Of a stretch of DNA of 64,000 bases, positions 7,098 through 14,962 are shown piece by piece. Under the pieces are notes generated by a model. The model searched no databases and was not told the DNA's origin. It saw nothing but the letters and a program-made list of their open reading frames with translations. Origin of the DNA: Luteolibacter sp. SL250 (lineage in GTDB: Bacteria > Verrucomicrobiota > Verrucomicrobiia > Verrucomicrobiales > Akkermansiaceae); contig NZ_CP113054.1 of NCBI RefSeq assembly GCF_026625605.1, forward strand, positions 992,001 to 1,056,000, read 5' to 3'. A program made the position numbers and the translations under genes. Numbering within the stretch: position 1 is the stretch's first letter; the number at the start of each line of letters is the position of its first letter.

Positions 7098-9086
7098 ATG
7101 ATCTCATCTGCATCTCCTGCCCCAGGTTGGCAGCGGTTCATTTCCCAACTCTCCATGGTGGTCCGCCTGGTGTTGTGGATCCTCGTCTGTCTCTGCATTT
7201 CCCGGGGACTGCTGGTCTGGCTGAACCGCCACGCGATGGATGGTGCGACCACCGGTTGGGAATACGCCGAGGCCATGCTGGTGGGGCTGCGGTTCGACGG
7301 ACGGATCGCCGCATTCCTGCTGGCCCCCTCCGTCATCCTCAGCGCGCTGTGCCTGAAGTTCGATCTCACGAAGGCGACCCGGCGCACCACCCTGGCCGCA
7401 GGTTTCTTGTTCACCATCCTCTGGTTGCTTCTGGGCACCATCACCCTCGGGTACTTCCGGGAGTATCACAACCAGTTCGACCCCCACGTGCTGGGCGTGG
7501 TCTATGATGACTTCGGTGCGGTGGTGCAGACCATCTGGAAGACGTATCCGATCGTCAGGGGCCTCCTTGTGCTGCTGGCGCTCATGGCCGGCCTCTGTTG
7601 GCTGATGCGCCGATGGGTGCTGTTGGATTTCCCGCACCGCCTGCCATCCGCACCCCGCACGCTGCCGGGCAGGATCGTGTGGACGTTGGCGGTCCTCTTC
7701 ATCCTTGTCGTCGGTCTCCGGGGTGCGGTGAAGGGCCGCCCGGTCCAGGAGAAAGACGCGGGATGCACCCGTGACCAGGTTCTCAACCGCTGCGTGGTGA
7801 ATCCTTTCTTCGCCCTGCACTATGCCATTGGCGCGCACCGCCGGTTGATGGACCAGGGTGGGTTGGACCAGTATCTGGATGAAAAGGAAATCAAGGCCGC
7901 CTTCCGCGAGTTCGCCGGGACGGATGACCTGAAAACGGTGGACGACGCCTTTCTCCGGAAAGCCGCGGGACCAACCGGGCCTGTACCGCGGCACATCTTC
8001 GTCGTACTGCTGGAAAGCTACGACGGCTGGACGATGATGCCGGAGCATGCCGCGTGGGACATTGCGCCGAACATGCTGCGTCTCGGAAAAGAGGGTGCGC
8101 GGGTCACCCGTTTCGTCGCCGCGTCCCGCAGCACGATGACTTCACTTTCGTCCGTCATCTCCGGCCTGGCGGATGCCGGGGTGATCACCAACGAGCGGTC
8201 CCGTCCCGGGCAGCCTCCGTTTGCCACCTCGATCGCCCCGCAGATGAACGGCCTCGGTTTTGAGACGCACTTCTTCTACTCCGGACTGGGGACCTGGCAG
8301 AGGGTGGAGGACTTCGCGAAGGAGCAGGGCTTCAAGCACACCCACATGGGGCCGGACATGCCCAAAAGCCCCGGCTCGAACGAATGGGGCGTCACCGACC
8401 GCGACCTCTACCAATACATCGAGAGCACCATCCGCCCGGACGTTCCCAGCTTCAGCGTGATCATGACCGCCTCCAACCACCGACCGTTCAGCATCGATCT
8501 GGCGAAGGAAGGCTGCGAGGTGAAGGTGCCGGCGACCGGCTACCCGAACTTCGCGGAGGGAAATGCCACGCTGGGGATGCTGGGTCACCACAAGTATTCC
8601 GACAAATGCGTGGGCGAGTTCGTGGAGCGGATGGATGCGAAGGCCCCCGGCTGTTTCTTCGCCCTGACGGCGGACCATTGGGGCCGCGCGTTCCCGGGTC
8701 CTCGCCCCACCATGATGGAGCAGGCTCTGGTTCCGTTGGTCCTGTGGCAGAAAGGGCGGACTTTCCCCGACCTCTCGGGTGTCGGAGGGAGCCACTATGA
8801 CCTGGGGGCCACCGTCATCGAGATGGTCGCTCCGCAGGGTGCATCCTACCATGCCATCGGAAGGAATCTCCTTGGCGCGAATCCTCCGGTCCACGCCCAG
8901 TCCAGGCTATGGGACATCGGTCCGGATTCGATCGTCGCGATGGGAGGCGAGGGACGGATGGAGACACTCGATGGCAAGGCACTGGCCCAGCCTCCGGCCG
9001 ATCTGCCGCAACAGCTCCGCAATTACAACCTGGTCCACGGCCTGTCCTGGTGGCGGCTGATCGAAGGAAACGAACTTCCCAGATAA
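7098..9086 (+). CDS. LTA synthase-like sulfatase-family membrane protein
   Basis: The product has 662 residues. The N-terminal quarter has about five transmembrane helices (for example residues 14-35 and 63-80). The large extracytoplasmic domain from about residue 290 is of the alkaline phosphatase/sulfatase superfamily: HIFVVLLESYDGW, then SRSTMTSLSSVISGL with the nucleophile region, and later TADHWGR with metal-ligand Asp/His. This is the architecture of LtaS/OpgB-type phosphoglycerol transferases. In a Gram-negative-type cell the likely acceptor is a periplasmic glucan or surface glycan. The start at 7098 (MISSASPAP) precedes the first helix with a normal cytoplasmic tail. It converges with the hydrolase gene at 9095 (8 nt apart), leaving no room for a separate terminator. 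Confidence 0.85.
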   Translation: MISSASPAPGWQRFISQLSMVVRLVLWILVCLCISRGLLVWLNRHAMDGATTGWEYAEAMLVGLRFDGRIAAFLLAPSVILSALCLKFDLTKATRRTTLAAGFLFTILWLLLGTITLGYFREYHNQFDPHVLGVVYDDFGAVVQTIWKTYPIVRGLLVLLALMAGLCWLMRRWVLLDFPHRLPSAPRTLPGRIVWTLAVLFILVVGLRGAVKGRPVQEKDAGCTRDQVLNRCVVNPFFALHYAIGAHRRLMDQGGLDQYLDEKEIKAAFREFAGTDDLKTVDDAFLRKAAGPTGPVPRHIFVVLLESYDGWTMMPEHAAWDIAPNMLRLGKEGARVTRFVAASRSTMTSLSSVISGLADAGVITNERSRPGQPPFATSIAPQMNGLGFETHFFYSGLGTWQRVEDFAKEQGFKHTHMGPDMPKSPGSNEWGVTDRDLYQYIESTIRPDVPSFSVIMTASNHRPFSIDLAKEGCEVKVPATGYPNFAEGNATLGMLGHHKYSDKCVGEFVERMDAKAPGCFFALTADHWGRAFPGPRPTMMEQALVPLVLWQKGRTFPDLSGVGGSHYDLGATVIEMVAPQGASYHAIGRNLLGANPPVHAQSRLWDIGPDSIVAMGGEGRMETLDGKALAQPPADLPQQLRNYNLVHGLSWWRLIEGNELPR

Positions 9087-9094
9087 GCGCCGTT

Positions 9095-9961
9095 TCAGCG
9101 GACAGGATTCGCCGGAGCGAGGTGTCCAAGCATGAAGCGAACGACCGGGGCGGGGTCATCCAGTCCATGCGGATGGTGGCCCGCGGCGTGGTGCAGGACC
9201 GCGATGTCACCGCCCAGCTTCCGGTAGCGCTCTGCCAGGATGGCGGTGTTTTCCGCCACCGGCACCACATCATCCGCATCCCCCACCACGTGGAGGAGCG
9301 GGATCTTCGCCGCAGCCAGCCGGGAGAGGGGTTCTTCATCCAGGGCATTTCCGCGGAATGCCCTGGCTTCCTCATCGCTTTTCCAGCCGTAGAGGTTTTT
9401 CGCGTGCTGCCAGTCCTTCGGACTTCCCTTGCCCTTGCCAAATCCGCCCGGCCAGCTTTTCAGGTCACAGACCGGAGCATCCCCGTAGATGAAGACGACC
9501 TTGTCCGGGTTCCGCTGCGCCCACCGGTAGGCCATGAAGCCGCCGCGGGAGATGCCGATGAGGCCCACCTTCGCCGCAAAGCCCTTTGAGACCATCACCT
9601 TGTGGAACTCATCCATCAACCTGAGCTGCTCCTCGCAGCCCAAGCGGTTGAAGTCACTGATATGCGCGTGATGGATGCCCTTTTCAAGGAGCTGCGGAAC
9701 ACCGGTCCGGTCCGTGAAGGCGTCCGGAAACTCCGTGCACCAGGTCCACGGTTTGCCAGGCAGGGGATTGGACGGTTCTACGACCCAGGCCTGGTGTCCG
9801 GACACCTCGAACCGGTGCCGGGTGTGGCCGCGCCATTGGTCCGTGGTCCCGGGAGCGGATACGGTGGATCCTGCCTGTGATTCCTTTGCGCTTCCGGTGA
9901 TTGGAACAAGGCATGCCGCGACGGCGAAGAGGAAGGGAGTGATGGATCGTGGACGGCTCAT
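9095..9961 (-). CDS. Secreted alpha/beta hydrolase
   Basis: The product is 288 residues from the ATG at 9959-9961, which begins a signal peptide (MSRPRSITPFLFAVAACLV, cleavage after TGSA). The mature part is an alpha/beta hydrolase: the nucleophile elbow GISRGG near residue 138, an Asp in VVGDADDVVPV, and a His in HHAAGHHPHG complete the triad. It resembles secreted prolyl-oligopeptidase/esterase-type proteins found beside carbohydrate-degradation genes in Verrucomicrobia. The substrate is unknown. It diverges from the thioredoxin lipoprotein gene (108 nt between starts). Confidence 0.85.
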   Translation of the reverse strand: MSRPRSITPFLFAVAACLVPITGSAKESQAGSTVSAPGTTDQWRGHTRHRFEVSGHQAWVVEPSNPLPGKPWTWCTEFPDAFTDRTGVPQLLEKGIHHAHISDFNRLGCEEQLRLMDEFHKVMVSKGFAAKVGLIGISRGGFMAYRWAQRNPDKVVFIYGDAPVCDLKSWPGGFGKGKGSPKDWQHAKNLYGWKSDEEARAFRGNALDEEPLSRLAAAKIPLLHVVGDADDVVPVAENTAILAERYRKLGGDIAVLHHAAGHHPHGLDDPAPVVRFMLGHLAPANPVR

Positions 9962-10069
9962 GGAGTGGGAATCATCCTCATACGGAAGGAGAACCGGATT
10001 GTTTGCGGCGGGTGCCGGGCTGGGATGGAAGCTCGACATTTCGTTGGGTTCGGTGGAAATTCAGGGCAT

Positions 10070-10750
10070 ATGAAGTGGTCCATCCCATCCGCCTCCGTCT
10101 TGGTTCTCGCGGTGATGGCGCTGCCTTCCTGTGAAAAAGTGAAGGAGGTCGTGGAAAAGGTCGCGCCCCGGAAACAGTCGGAAGCGGTAGCCACTCCTCC
10201 CCAATCCACGGCGAGCCAGCCGCACCGCATGCTTGGGAAATTACAGGAGAAAATGGAAACCTCGCGCGGTGCCGCCGCCGCAGGACCCACAGTGAGGAAG
10301 GTGGGTGGGGATGACTATGAATCATTCATCGCCACCCCGGGTAGGCTGGTGGTGGTGGACTACCACGCCGGATGGTGTGGTCCCTGCAAGACCCTCTCCC
10401 CCATTCTGGAGGACCTGGCGGAGGAGTCCGGTGGGAAGGTGATCATCGGCAAGGTCGATGTGGACGCGCATCCCGCCCTCGCGGAAAAGGCGGGGGTGCG
10501 CAGCATTCCCGACGTGCGGGTGTTCCGTGACGGCAGGCAGGTGGATCGCTTCATCGGCTTGCTGAAGAAGGGTGAAATCCAGAAAATGTTTGCGAAGCAT
10601 TCCGGAGGTCTGGGGGTGAAGGCCACGACAGTGGCGGATGGTGGAACTCCACCGGCCCCTTCCACCGCGCCGCCATCCGCGGAGGGAGCGTCCGCCACCT
10701 TCCAGCGGATGGACAAGAACTGGATGCCTCCGGGAATCCAGAAACGCTGA
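10070..10750 (+). CDS. Thioredoxin-domain lipoprotein
   Basis: The product has 226 residues. The ATG at 10070 opens a type II signal peptide with lipobox ALPSC (Cys21). The thioredoxin fold spans about residues 78-185, with the redox motif WCGPCK at 102-107 and the cis-Pro in RSIPDVRVFRDG, so it should be redox active on the periplasmic side of a membrane. A flexible Lys/Glu-rich stalk (22-75) and a Pro/Ala-rich tail (190-226) flank it. It probably reduces or shuffles disulfides or supports cytochrome maturation; partners are not visible nearby. The sialidase-like gene follows 41 nt downstream and may be co-transcribed. Confidence 0.87.
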   Translation: MKWSIPSASVLVLAVMALPSCEKVKEVVEKVAPRKQSEAVATPPQSTASQPHRMLGKLQEKMETSRGAAAAGPTVRKVGGDDYESFIATPGRLVVVDYHAGWCGPCKTLSPILEDLAEESGGKVIIGKVDVDAHPALAEKAGVRSIPDVRVFRDGRQVDRFIGLLKKGEIQKMFAKHSGGLGVKATTVADGGTPPAPSTAPPSAEGASATFQRMDKNWMPPGIQKR

Positions 10751-10791
10751 AAGCGGGCAAGACGGGACATTCCGCGCACGTTTCATCCGGA

Positions 10792-11904
10792 ATGAAAGCC
10801 CACCTCATTTTCCTGGCCATCCTGTGCGGGGCATCCCCCGCTTCCGCTCTGCCGGTAGTGGACCTCTCAGGAGATTTGGAGCGGCAGGTGGTGGTGGAGG
10901 CAGGCACCCCGGAGATCTACCAAGGCCACCCGACCACCGCGCTGCTGCCGGACGGCCGCACCCTCTTCGCGGTATGGACCCTGGGCCATGGTGGTCCCTG
11001 TGGTCCTATGAAAAGGAGCGATGACGGCGGGAAGACCTGGGGCCCCCTGCTTCCGGTGCCGGAGGACTGGAAGACGGTCCGCAACTGCCCTGCCATCTAC
11101 CAGCTCGCGAATCCGCAGGGAAAGACACGGCTCATCATTTTCGCGGGCCAGGGACCGGGCGGTTCCCGGCAACCTGACAACGGGACGATGCACCAGTCGG
11201 TCTCGGAGGATGGCGGGAAGACATGGTCCGCCATGAAGCCGAACGGTCTGGAGTGCGTGATGCCCTTCTGCACCATCGCGCCGGTCGAAGGAGGGAAGAA
11301 GCTCATCGGCCTGACGAACATCCGCCGCCCCGGTGACACGGAGGATCGCTTTTCCAACATCCTCACCCAGAGTGAATCCACCGATGGCGGACTCACCTGG
11401 TCTCCCTGGCGCATCATTCTGGATCTCCAGCCGCTGCGGGTCTGCGAGCCGGAGGTGATCCGCTCCCCGGACGGCCGCCAGTTGCTCTGCCTCTACCGGG
11501 AGAACCGCAGGCGGGAGGCTGGATTCATGACCAGCGACGACGAGGGGAAGACATGGTCGTCCCCCCGGCGGTTGCCGCAGACCTTGGCGGGCGACCGGCA
11601 CAAGGCACGGTATGCTCCGGACGGCAGGCTGGTCATCTGCTTCCGGGACAAATCGCGCGCATTCGGGACGATGAATCATTTCGTCGCCTGGGTGGGCCGG
11701 TTCGAGGAAATCCCCCACGAGGAGAAGGGCATCCGCGTGAAGCTGCTCCACAGCCATGCCGGTGGGGACTGCGGCTATCCCGGCGTGGAACTCCTCCCGG
11801 ATGGCACATTTGTAGTGACCACCTACATCAAATATCGTCCGGGGCCGGAAAAGCACTCGATCATCAGCACCCGTTTCCGGTTGGATGATCTGGAGAAACG
11901 ATAG
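10792..11904 (+). CDS. Secreted BNR/Asp-box sialidase-like protein
   Basis: The product has 370 residues with a signal peptide (1-19). Four Asp-boxes mark blades of a six-bladed propeller: SDDGGKTW (about residue 76), SEDGGKTW (138), STDGGLTW (196) and SDDEGKTW (248). These are typical of exo-alpha-sialidases and related BNR hydrolases. The arginine triad and the Tyr/Glu pair of true sialidases cannot be confirmed by eye, so specificity for sialic acid is uncertain. In this phylum, relatives often act on other acidic sugars or are annotated only as exo-sialidase family. An amidohydrolase gene follows after 15 nt, suggesting an operon for catabolism of a modified sugar or its acyl group. Confidence 0.82.
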   Translation: MKAHLIFLAILCGASPASALPVVDLSGDLERQVVVEAGTPEIYQGHPTTALLPDGRTLFAVWTLGHGGPCGPMKRSDDGGKTWGPLLPVPEDWKTVRNCPAIYQLANPQGKTRLIIFAGQGPGGSRQPDNGTMHQSVSEDGGKTWSAMKPNGLECVMPFCTIAPVEGGKKLIGLTNIRRPGDTEDRFSNILTQSESTDGGLTWSPWRIILDLQPLRVCEPEVIRSPDGRQLLCLYRENRRREAGFMTSDDEGKTWSSPRRLPQTLAGDRHKARYAPDGRLVICFRDKSRAFGTMNHFVAWVGRFEEIPHEEKGIRVKLLHSHAGGDCGYPGVELLPDGTFVVTTYIKYRPGPEKHSIISTRFRLDDLEKR

Positions 11905-11919
11905 ATCGCATCTTTCACC

Positions 11920-12903
11920 ATGAGTCCCGCCACAGCCACGCCCGTCATCGACTGCCACGTCCACCTGGTCGGAAACGGCAGGAAAGGCAGCGGGTGCTGG
12001 ATCCGGATGAGCGGGTGGCACCGCTGGTTGGGCGGGTTCATGGCGAAGATGATCGGCATGCCGGTGAGCTTCGAGCATGAGGAATTCGATGCCGCGTACG
12101 TTTCCCGGCTCGCGGATTTCGTGAAGGAATCCTCCGCCGACCAGATCCTGCTTCTCGCTCAGGAAGAGGTCTATCACGAGGATGGGACGAAGCGGGACTT
12201 CGGCTCCTTCCACGTGCCGAACGACTACCTGTTCGAGGTTTGCTCCGGAAATCCGGCGTTCCTCCCCGCGGTGTCCATCCATCCCGCGCGGAAGGACGCG
12301 CTGGAGGAACTGGACCGCTGTTTGGCACAGGGCGCCCGCGCGCTGAAGCTGCTGCCGAACTGCCTGGACGTGGACTGCTCCCGGCCCGCCTATGATGCGT
12401 TCTGGGAGAAGATGGCGGAAGCGGGCCTGCCGATGCTCGCCCACACCGGTGGGGAGATGACCGTGCCCGTGGCGAACAAGCTTTATCAGGATCCACGCTA
12501 CCTGGAGCGTCCGCTGGAGATCGGCGTGAAGATCATCGCCGCCCATGCCGCCAGCAACAGCAGCCTTTGGGATGAAGACTACTTCGACGTGCTGGTGGAA
12601 ATGATGCGCCGCCACCCGAACCTGTATGGTGACAGCAGCGCGCTGAACACCCCGGTGAGGAGTTCCGCGTTCGCGAAGATCCTCCACTGCGACCTGGCGG
12701 ACCGTTTCGTCCACGGCAGTGATTTCCCTGTTCCCGTCGGCACCTGGTATGCCCGGATGCGCGGTTTGGTCGATGGCCCCGCCAGGGCTGAGGCAGCCAG
12801 CATCCCGAACCTGATCGAGAGGGATCTGCGTCTGAAGAAGTCGATGGGCTTTCCCGAAGGGCACTTCACCCGTGTCGGGGAGATTCTCAGGAAGGTCGGA
12901 TGA
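11920..12903 (+). CDS. Amidohydrolase-family protein (amidohydrolase_2 TIM barrel)
   Basis: The product is a 327-residue cytosolic protein. The N-terminal metal motif DCHVHL (residues 11-16) and further His residues in LAHTGGEM and IIAAHAASNSS, plus the Asp of HGSDFPVPVG, fit the metal-dependent TIM-barrel hydrolase/decarboxylase family (PF04909 type). The substrate cannot be read from the sequence. It starts 15 nt after the sialidase-like gene on the same strand. It ends 5 nt before the convergent gene at 12909. Confidence 0.85.
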   Translation: MSPATATPVIDCHVHLVGNGRKGSGCWIRMSGWHRWLGGFMAKMIGMPVSFEHEEFDAAYVSRLADFVKESSADQILLLAQEEVYHEDGTKRDFGSFHVPNDYLFEVCSGNPAFLPAVSIHPARKDALEELDRCLAQGARALKLLPNCLDVDCSRPAYDAFWEKMAEAGLPMLAHTGGEMTVPVANKLYQDPRYLERPLEIGVKIIAAHAASNSSLWDEDYFDVLVEMMRRHPNLYGDSSALNTPVRSSAFAKILHCDLADRFVHGSDFPVPVGTWYARMRGLVDGPARAEAASIPNLIERDLRLKKSMGFPEGHFTRVGEILRKVG

Positions 12904-12908
12904 TGGAC

Positions 12909-13586
12909 TTATTTGGACTCGCCGGCGGGAGGTGAGTCCTTGAGCAGTCCGGCTTTCATGAGCTTGTCCGCGGTCGCCGCGAAGTTGCGGTTCCGCTCCC
13001 CGACGGAGGGGCCACCGCCTTCACCCATCATGTCCTTCATCTCCTTGTCGAAATACTCATCTTCGTGGGCAACCTGCTTGCTGGGGTCGATGCCCATCAT
13101 GGATGTCGCCTCGTCGATCTGTCCTTTCCGGCGGCCGATCTTGGCGAGCGCCTCGTTGTATTTTGCCTTCATGGACTGGACGTCAGTGACACTTTTCAGG
13201 TCCGCGAGAACTGCCTTGAATGCCGTCACGCGGTCCGGATTTGAGATGAACCACCCCGCACCTCCGGCGGTGGAGCCGAAAAGCAAGGCCATGGTGACCA
13301 GGAACGAGATGCGGCCGTTGCGGCGGCGGCGGGCGATCTTCTGGTCGATGATCCGTGAAAATTCCTCGCTGCTGGAATCGAACGATCCCTTCGGTGCTTC
13401 CTCGGCCGGTTGAGGCCGGACAAATTGGAAGGCGGAGACGGGCTGCTGCGGGGGAACGGCTTCGCTCGCGGTCTGGCGATGCGAGGCTTCCTGAGGGCGG
13501 GTGAACTGCCATGTCTGCGGTGCCTGTGCCCCCGCCTGCTGTTGACCCGGTGCGTGCGGTTGGCTGAATCCCTGACGATCGTTCAT
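12909..13586 (-). CDS. Single-pass membrane protein of unknown function
   Basis: The product has 225 residues. The N-terminal 85 are Gln/Pro-rich and disordered-looking, and an Arg-rich patch (KIARRRRNGR) immediately precedes one transmembrane segment (about 91-113), giving an N-in topology. The C-terminal 110 residues are charged and helical, with a conserved-looking YNEALAKIGRRKGQIDEA stretch. I do not recognise the family. Upstream lies an AT-rich 105-nt gap containing a palindrome that may be its operator. Confidence 0.65.
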   Translation of the reverse strand: MNDRQGFSQPHAPGQQQAGAQAPQTWQFTRPQEASHRQTASEAVPPQQPVSAFQFVRPQPAEEAPKGSFDSSSEEFSRIIDQKIARRRRNGRISFLVTMALLFGSTAGGAGWFISNPDRVTAFKAVLADLKSVTDVQSMKAKYNEALAKIGRRKGQIDEATSMMGIDPSKQVAHEDEYFDKEMKDMMGEGGGPSVGERNRNFAATADKLMKAGLLKDSPPAGESK

Positions 13587-13614
13587 GGATCAGATCAGTA
13601 TATTTATATGATCC
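13587..13614. promoter_or_regulatory. Palindrome next to the start of the 12909-13586 gene
   Basis: Arms GGATCA (13587-13592) and TGATCC (13609-13614) flank an AT-rich core, directly abutting the ATG of the leftward gene. The rest of the gap to 13691 is also AT-rich and is the only place for its promoter. It could be an operator or a 5'-UTR hairpin. Confidence 0.3.
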
Positions 13615-13691
13615 GACTGTAAATATAGCTTAAGCACGCAATCACGTATAAGCACTGTTAGAATTGCGGAGTTTTATGTATCTTGTCGAAG

Positions 13692-14588
13692 TTATGCGGG
13701 GTTTCTTGGTAGATCGTCCACTCTGCGGCGAGCTTGCATGATCGGGCTGGAATCCAGTTCCAGACCTTCCGCCTGCCTTGCGAGAAAGCGCAGCACCCTC
13801 GTGGCGGCGGCGGACGGAGACCTTCCGCAGAGGCCGAGTTTCATCCGGATGTCCGGAGGTAGCAGACCCACGGATGCTGAGATGAAGATCCTGTTGAAGC
13901 GGCGCAATGGCCGCGGGAGCAATGGGAGCGATTCCATGATGCCGATGAATTCGGAAAGGATCCCCGATGGCTCGAGGCGATGCAGCATTCCGCTGAAAAG
14001 CTCCCTGAGTTCATCTTCTGAAACGGGAGCGGTCTCCGCTCCATAGAGCCGTGAGATGGGCGCGCCTTCCGCATAATATCTGTCGCGCCCGGCCTGATCC
14101 AGTGGCGTCACGTAGTGATGATAGGCCTCCAGGAATCCGAAGGCGGCGGTGGCGTGGACCCAGCGCAGCAGCTCGGGATCGTTGGCCTCATAGGGGACAC
14201 CTTCGGGAGTGGTGCCGCGCACCTGCTCATGCATGCGGCGGACTCCGGAGATCATCCGCGTGGCCTGGCTGCGGGCTCCATAGACGGTGACCATCGCGGC
14301 CAAGCCGGTCCGGCGCATGCGTTTCAGGGGATCCGTCCGGAAGGTGGTGTGGTCCCATACTCCGGACCGGACTTTCGGCTCGGCGAGTTCCAGCAGCACC
14401 GCCGTGATGCCGCCGATGACCAGTGTCACGGGGTTTGCGAAAACCCGCCATGAAATTGAATCCGCCGCCACCAGTGCAGGTTCCCCGGCAGGTTGGGTGA
14501 AATCCATCATGCGTCCGCTGCCATCGTCCAACTGGCTGCGCAGCAGGTTTTCCAGCCGGGGTTTGAGAAACGTGGGAACGGATGGCAT
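13692..14588 (-). CDS. MpaB-like oxygenase (DUF2236)
   Basis: The product has 298 residues. The helical core contains YGARSQATRMISGVRRMHEQ and RWVHATAAFGFLEAYHHY, the two signatures of the DUF2236/ER-bound oxygenase mpaB family. That family includes rubber oxygenase (Lcp) and fungal MpaB; the conserved His residues bind a b-type haem in characterised members. It probably carries out an oxidative cleavage or hydroxylation of a hydrophobic substrate, which is unknown. It overlaps nothing on its own strand and diverges from the small acetyltransferase gene (about 100 nt). Confidence 0.87.
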   Translation of the reverse strand: MPSVPTFLKPRLENLLRSQLDDGSGRMMDFTQPAGEPALVAADSISWRVFANPVTLVIGGITAVLLELAEPKVRSGVWDHTTFRTDPLKRMRRTGLAAMVTVYGARSQATRMISGVRRMHEQVRGTTPEGVPYEANDPELLRWVHATAAFGFLEAYHHYVTPLDQAGRDRYYAEGAPISRLYGAETAPVSEDELRELFSGMLHRLEPSGILSEFIGIMESLPLLPRPLRRFNRIFISASVGLLPPDIRMKLGLCGRSPSAAATRVLRFLARQAEGLELDSSPIMQARRRVDDLPRNPA

Positions 14589-14689
14589 GGAGACTTGCGG
14601 AGCTTACCGCAGTTTTCCCCGGGCGGGAGGGATTTCGTCGGCGGGCCGGGAAATTTGACCTCATCCTCATCGCGGTCTACCCATGCTGC

Positions 14690-14962
14690 ATGAGCCAGAT
14701 CACGGACAACACGGAGAAGCGGCGTTTCGAATTGGTTGAGGACGGAAAGCTCGCGTTTGCGGATTACCATCAGGCCGCCGGTGTGCTGGTGCTGCCTCAT
14801 GTGGAGGCGGACCCCGCGTTGCGGGGGAAGGGAGCGGCAGGCCGGCTGATGGATGGAGTGCTGGACATCGCACGCGACCGCGGACTGAAAGTGCGTCCTG
14901 TCTGTAGTTACGCGGTGGCGTTCATCCAGCGCCATCCGGAGTATCATGACTTGCTGGCCTGA
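14690..14962 (+). CDS. GNAT-type N-acetyltransferase, YjdJ/NATD1 family
   Basis: The product is 90 residues from the ATG at 14690. It is a minimal GNAT fold: FADYHQAAGVLVLPHVEADP, then the acetyl-CoA loop ALRGKGAAGRLMD, then VRPVCSYAVAFIQRHPEY. The last segment is the strongest signature of the YjdJ/NATD1 small acetyltransferase family (COG2388). The substrate is unknown. Its 3' end overlaps the 3' end of the convergent ABC transporter gene by 19 nt. Confidence 0.88.
   Translation: MSQITDNTEKRRFELVEDGKLAFADYHQAAGVLVLPHVEADPALRGKGAAGRLMDGVLDIARDRGLKVRPVCSYAVAFIQRHPEYHDLLA

Noticed and set aside
10867..12864. Open frame of 665 codons on the minus strand
   Set aside because: Antisense to both the sialidase-like and amidohydrolase genes, which carry intact Asp-boxes and metal motifs.
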